DNA of 64,000 bases, from the NCBI RefSeq assembly GCF_013184775.1, contig NZ_JAATVV010000002.1, forward strand, positions 400,301 through 464,300, given 5' to 3'. The stretch is from Martelella sp. HB161492 (lineage in GTDB: Bacteria; Pseudomonadota; Alphaproteobacteria; Rhizobiales; Rhizobiaceae). Positions 62,947 through 64,000 of the stretch are shown here, piece after piece (within the stretch, counting starts at the first letter, position 1; each line of letters begins with the position of its first letter). Below the pieces are notes generated by a model. That model ran no database searches and was not told the DNA's origin. It was given only the letters and a program-made list of their open reading frames with translations. A program made the translations under genes and the position numbers.

Positions 62947-64000
62947 ATGAACAAGGTCGCAAACAGCTATTTTGCGCAGGAACAGGCGGCATCGCCTTCC
63001 AAACGGCATCAGGAAGCGCTTGAACGCTGCATTGCCCGGCTGGCGGAACAAATGCCGGTGATCGGCCTGCGCAATCCGAAGATCGGCACCGCGCAGAACC
63101 GCTGGATCTATTGCGACGGGCCGGACTGGGTCATGGGCTTCCTGTCGGGCACGCTCTGGCTTGCCTATCAGCTGACCGGACGCTCAGATTTCGCCCGGGC
63201 GGCAACCGCGCGACGCCCGGGCTTTCGCATGGTCCTGGAGAACCGGCGCTATCGGGATCACGATCTCGGCTTTCAGTTCTCGCTCTCTTCTGTCGCCGAA
63301 TGGCAGATGACCGGCGATCGGGAGGCGAGGCGCATGGGGCTGGCGGCAGCCGATGCGCTGCTTGGCCGCTTCCGGCCCGAGGGCGGCTATATCCAGGCAT
63401 GGACAGCGCGCGGCCCCGATGACCGCGCCCAGGCACGCTTTGCCAATGGCCGGATGATCGCCGACACGATGCAGAACCTCGCCCTGCTCTATTGGGCAAA
63501 CCGCCAAACAGGCATTGACGACTACCGCGATGTTGCTGATATTCATGCAGAAACGGCCGCGCGCTTGCTGGTGCGCGACGACGACACCAGCTTTCACACC
63601 TTCCTGTTCGACCCCGCAGACGGCACGCCCCTGCGCGGTGAAACCCATCAGGGCTTTGCCGACGGATCGTGCTGGTCACGCGGACAGGCATGGCTCATCC
63701 ACGGCTTTGCCCAATGCCATGCCTACACCCGCAACGCGGCCTTCCTTGCTATCGCAAGCCGTCTCGCCGCGCGGGCGGAAACACTGGTCGGCTCTCAGGC
63801 CGTACCGGTCTGGGATTTCGCCGATGATCCGGCCAAACCCGATCACATCGACAGTTCGGCAGGCGCGGTCATGGCAGCCGGCCTCTATCTTCTTGCCGGG
63901 CAATGCGCTGATCCGGCGGACCGGCTGCGCTGGCGCGCCTTTGCCGACAGGCTGCTCGACGGGTTGATCGCGACCTGCGACCTGACGGCAACCGAAGGCG
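62947..64000 (+). CDS. Glycoside hydrolase family 88, unsaturated uronyl hydrolase (3' end beyond window)
   Basis: Cleaves unsaturated glucuronic or galacturonic acid residues left by polysaccharide lyases, in the cytoplasm. The (alpha/alpha)6 barrel shows the two catalytic aspartates of the family in context: DHDLGFQFSLSS (D106) and GRMIADTMQNLAL (D173). The run DGSCWSRGQAWLIHGFA is also conserved. No signal peptide. GGGAGG precedes the ATG at 62947. About 351 residues are visible; family members are about 370-400, so only the C-terminus is missing. Divergent from the TRAP operon. Confidence 0.92.
   Translation, partial: MNKVANSYFAQEQAASPSKRHQEALERCIARLAEQMPVIGLRNPKIGTAQNRWIYCDGPDWVMGFLSGTLWLAYQLTGRSDFARAATARRPGFRMVLENRRYRDHDLGFQFSLSSVAEWQMTGDREARRMGLAAADALLGRFRPEGGYIQAWTARGPDDRAQARFANGRMIADTMQNLALLYWANRQTGIDDYRDVADIHAETAARLLVRDDDTSFHTFLFDPADGTPLRGETHQGFADGSCWSRGQAWLIHGFAQCHAYTRNAAFLAIASRLAARAETLVGSQAVPVWDFADDPAKPDHIDSSAGAVMAAGLYLLAGQCADPADRLRWRAFADRLLDGLIATCDLTATEG

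Overview
The window is one continuous, densely coded stretch of a high-GC alphaproteobacterial chromosome. Many marks point to Rhizobiales, probably Rhizobiaceae: a complete aapJQMP general amino-acid transporter next to metC, an Omp25/31-type outer-membrane barrel, a csp-rpsU pair, DUF1489, DUF3126 and DUF4189 proteins, a DevBCA-type exporter, TRAP transport and rhizobial intergenic palindromes. No rRNA, tRNA, CRISPR array, phage or complete IS element was found. Genus and species cannot be set from sequence alone.

Left third (1-20.4 kb), mostly housekeeping: pyrG (cut by the left edge), secG, tpiA, parE, a cold-shock gene, rpsU with a TTG start, a Tat-type L,D-transpeptidase, an HxlR regulator divergent from an FMN reductase, an MsbA-like ABC exporter, a CitE-like protein, a nitroreductase/flavin-reductase pair, a secreted protein with three beta-sandwich-like repeats, thrS, a secreted triple Cys-pair protein, an Omp25/31-like porin whose mature N-terminus begins Ala-Asp, an Lrp regulator and an Fe-S-type uracil-DNA glycosylase.

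Middle (20.4-45.4 kb): a soluble-core histidine kinase, dgkA-cobT divergent from cobS, a retropepsin-like protease, an orphan effector-like gene behind an AT-rich leader, TauE/SafE, DUF3126, cysE, a hydrolase, a zinc-finger protein, a flavin monooxygenase and two tandem SH3 paralogues. Next comes a compact envelope module: a four-gene operon joined by 4-nt ATGA overlaps (GLG1-like Cys-rich protein, then HlyD, permease and ATPase of a DevBCA exporter), divergent from an OmpR-type response regulator, a histidine kinase and an Spy/CpxP-like protein. metC and aapJQMP follow.

Right third (45.4-64 kb): DUF1489, sdaA, an unlisted 33-residue membrane protein with its own terminator, DUF599 and DUF1624 membrane proteins, MerR, mgtE, an FdhF/YdeP-type molybdoenzyme with a small overlapping partner, a PAS-GGDEF-EAL protein, uppP, a DedA protein, DUF4189, and a uronate-type locus (fused DctQM, DctP, and a GH88 hydrolase cut by the right edge).

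The most unusual signal is a pair of related ~210-bp palindromic elements (17905-18115 and 45191-45399, opposite orientations). Each sits between two copies of a transcription-terminator hairpin, and the hairpin differs between the two sites. This suggests a small non-autonomous mobile element that targets terminators and duplicates the whole hairpin on insertion.
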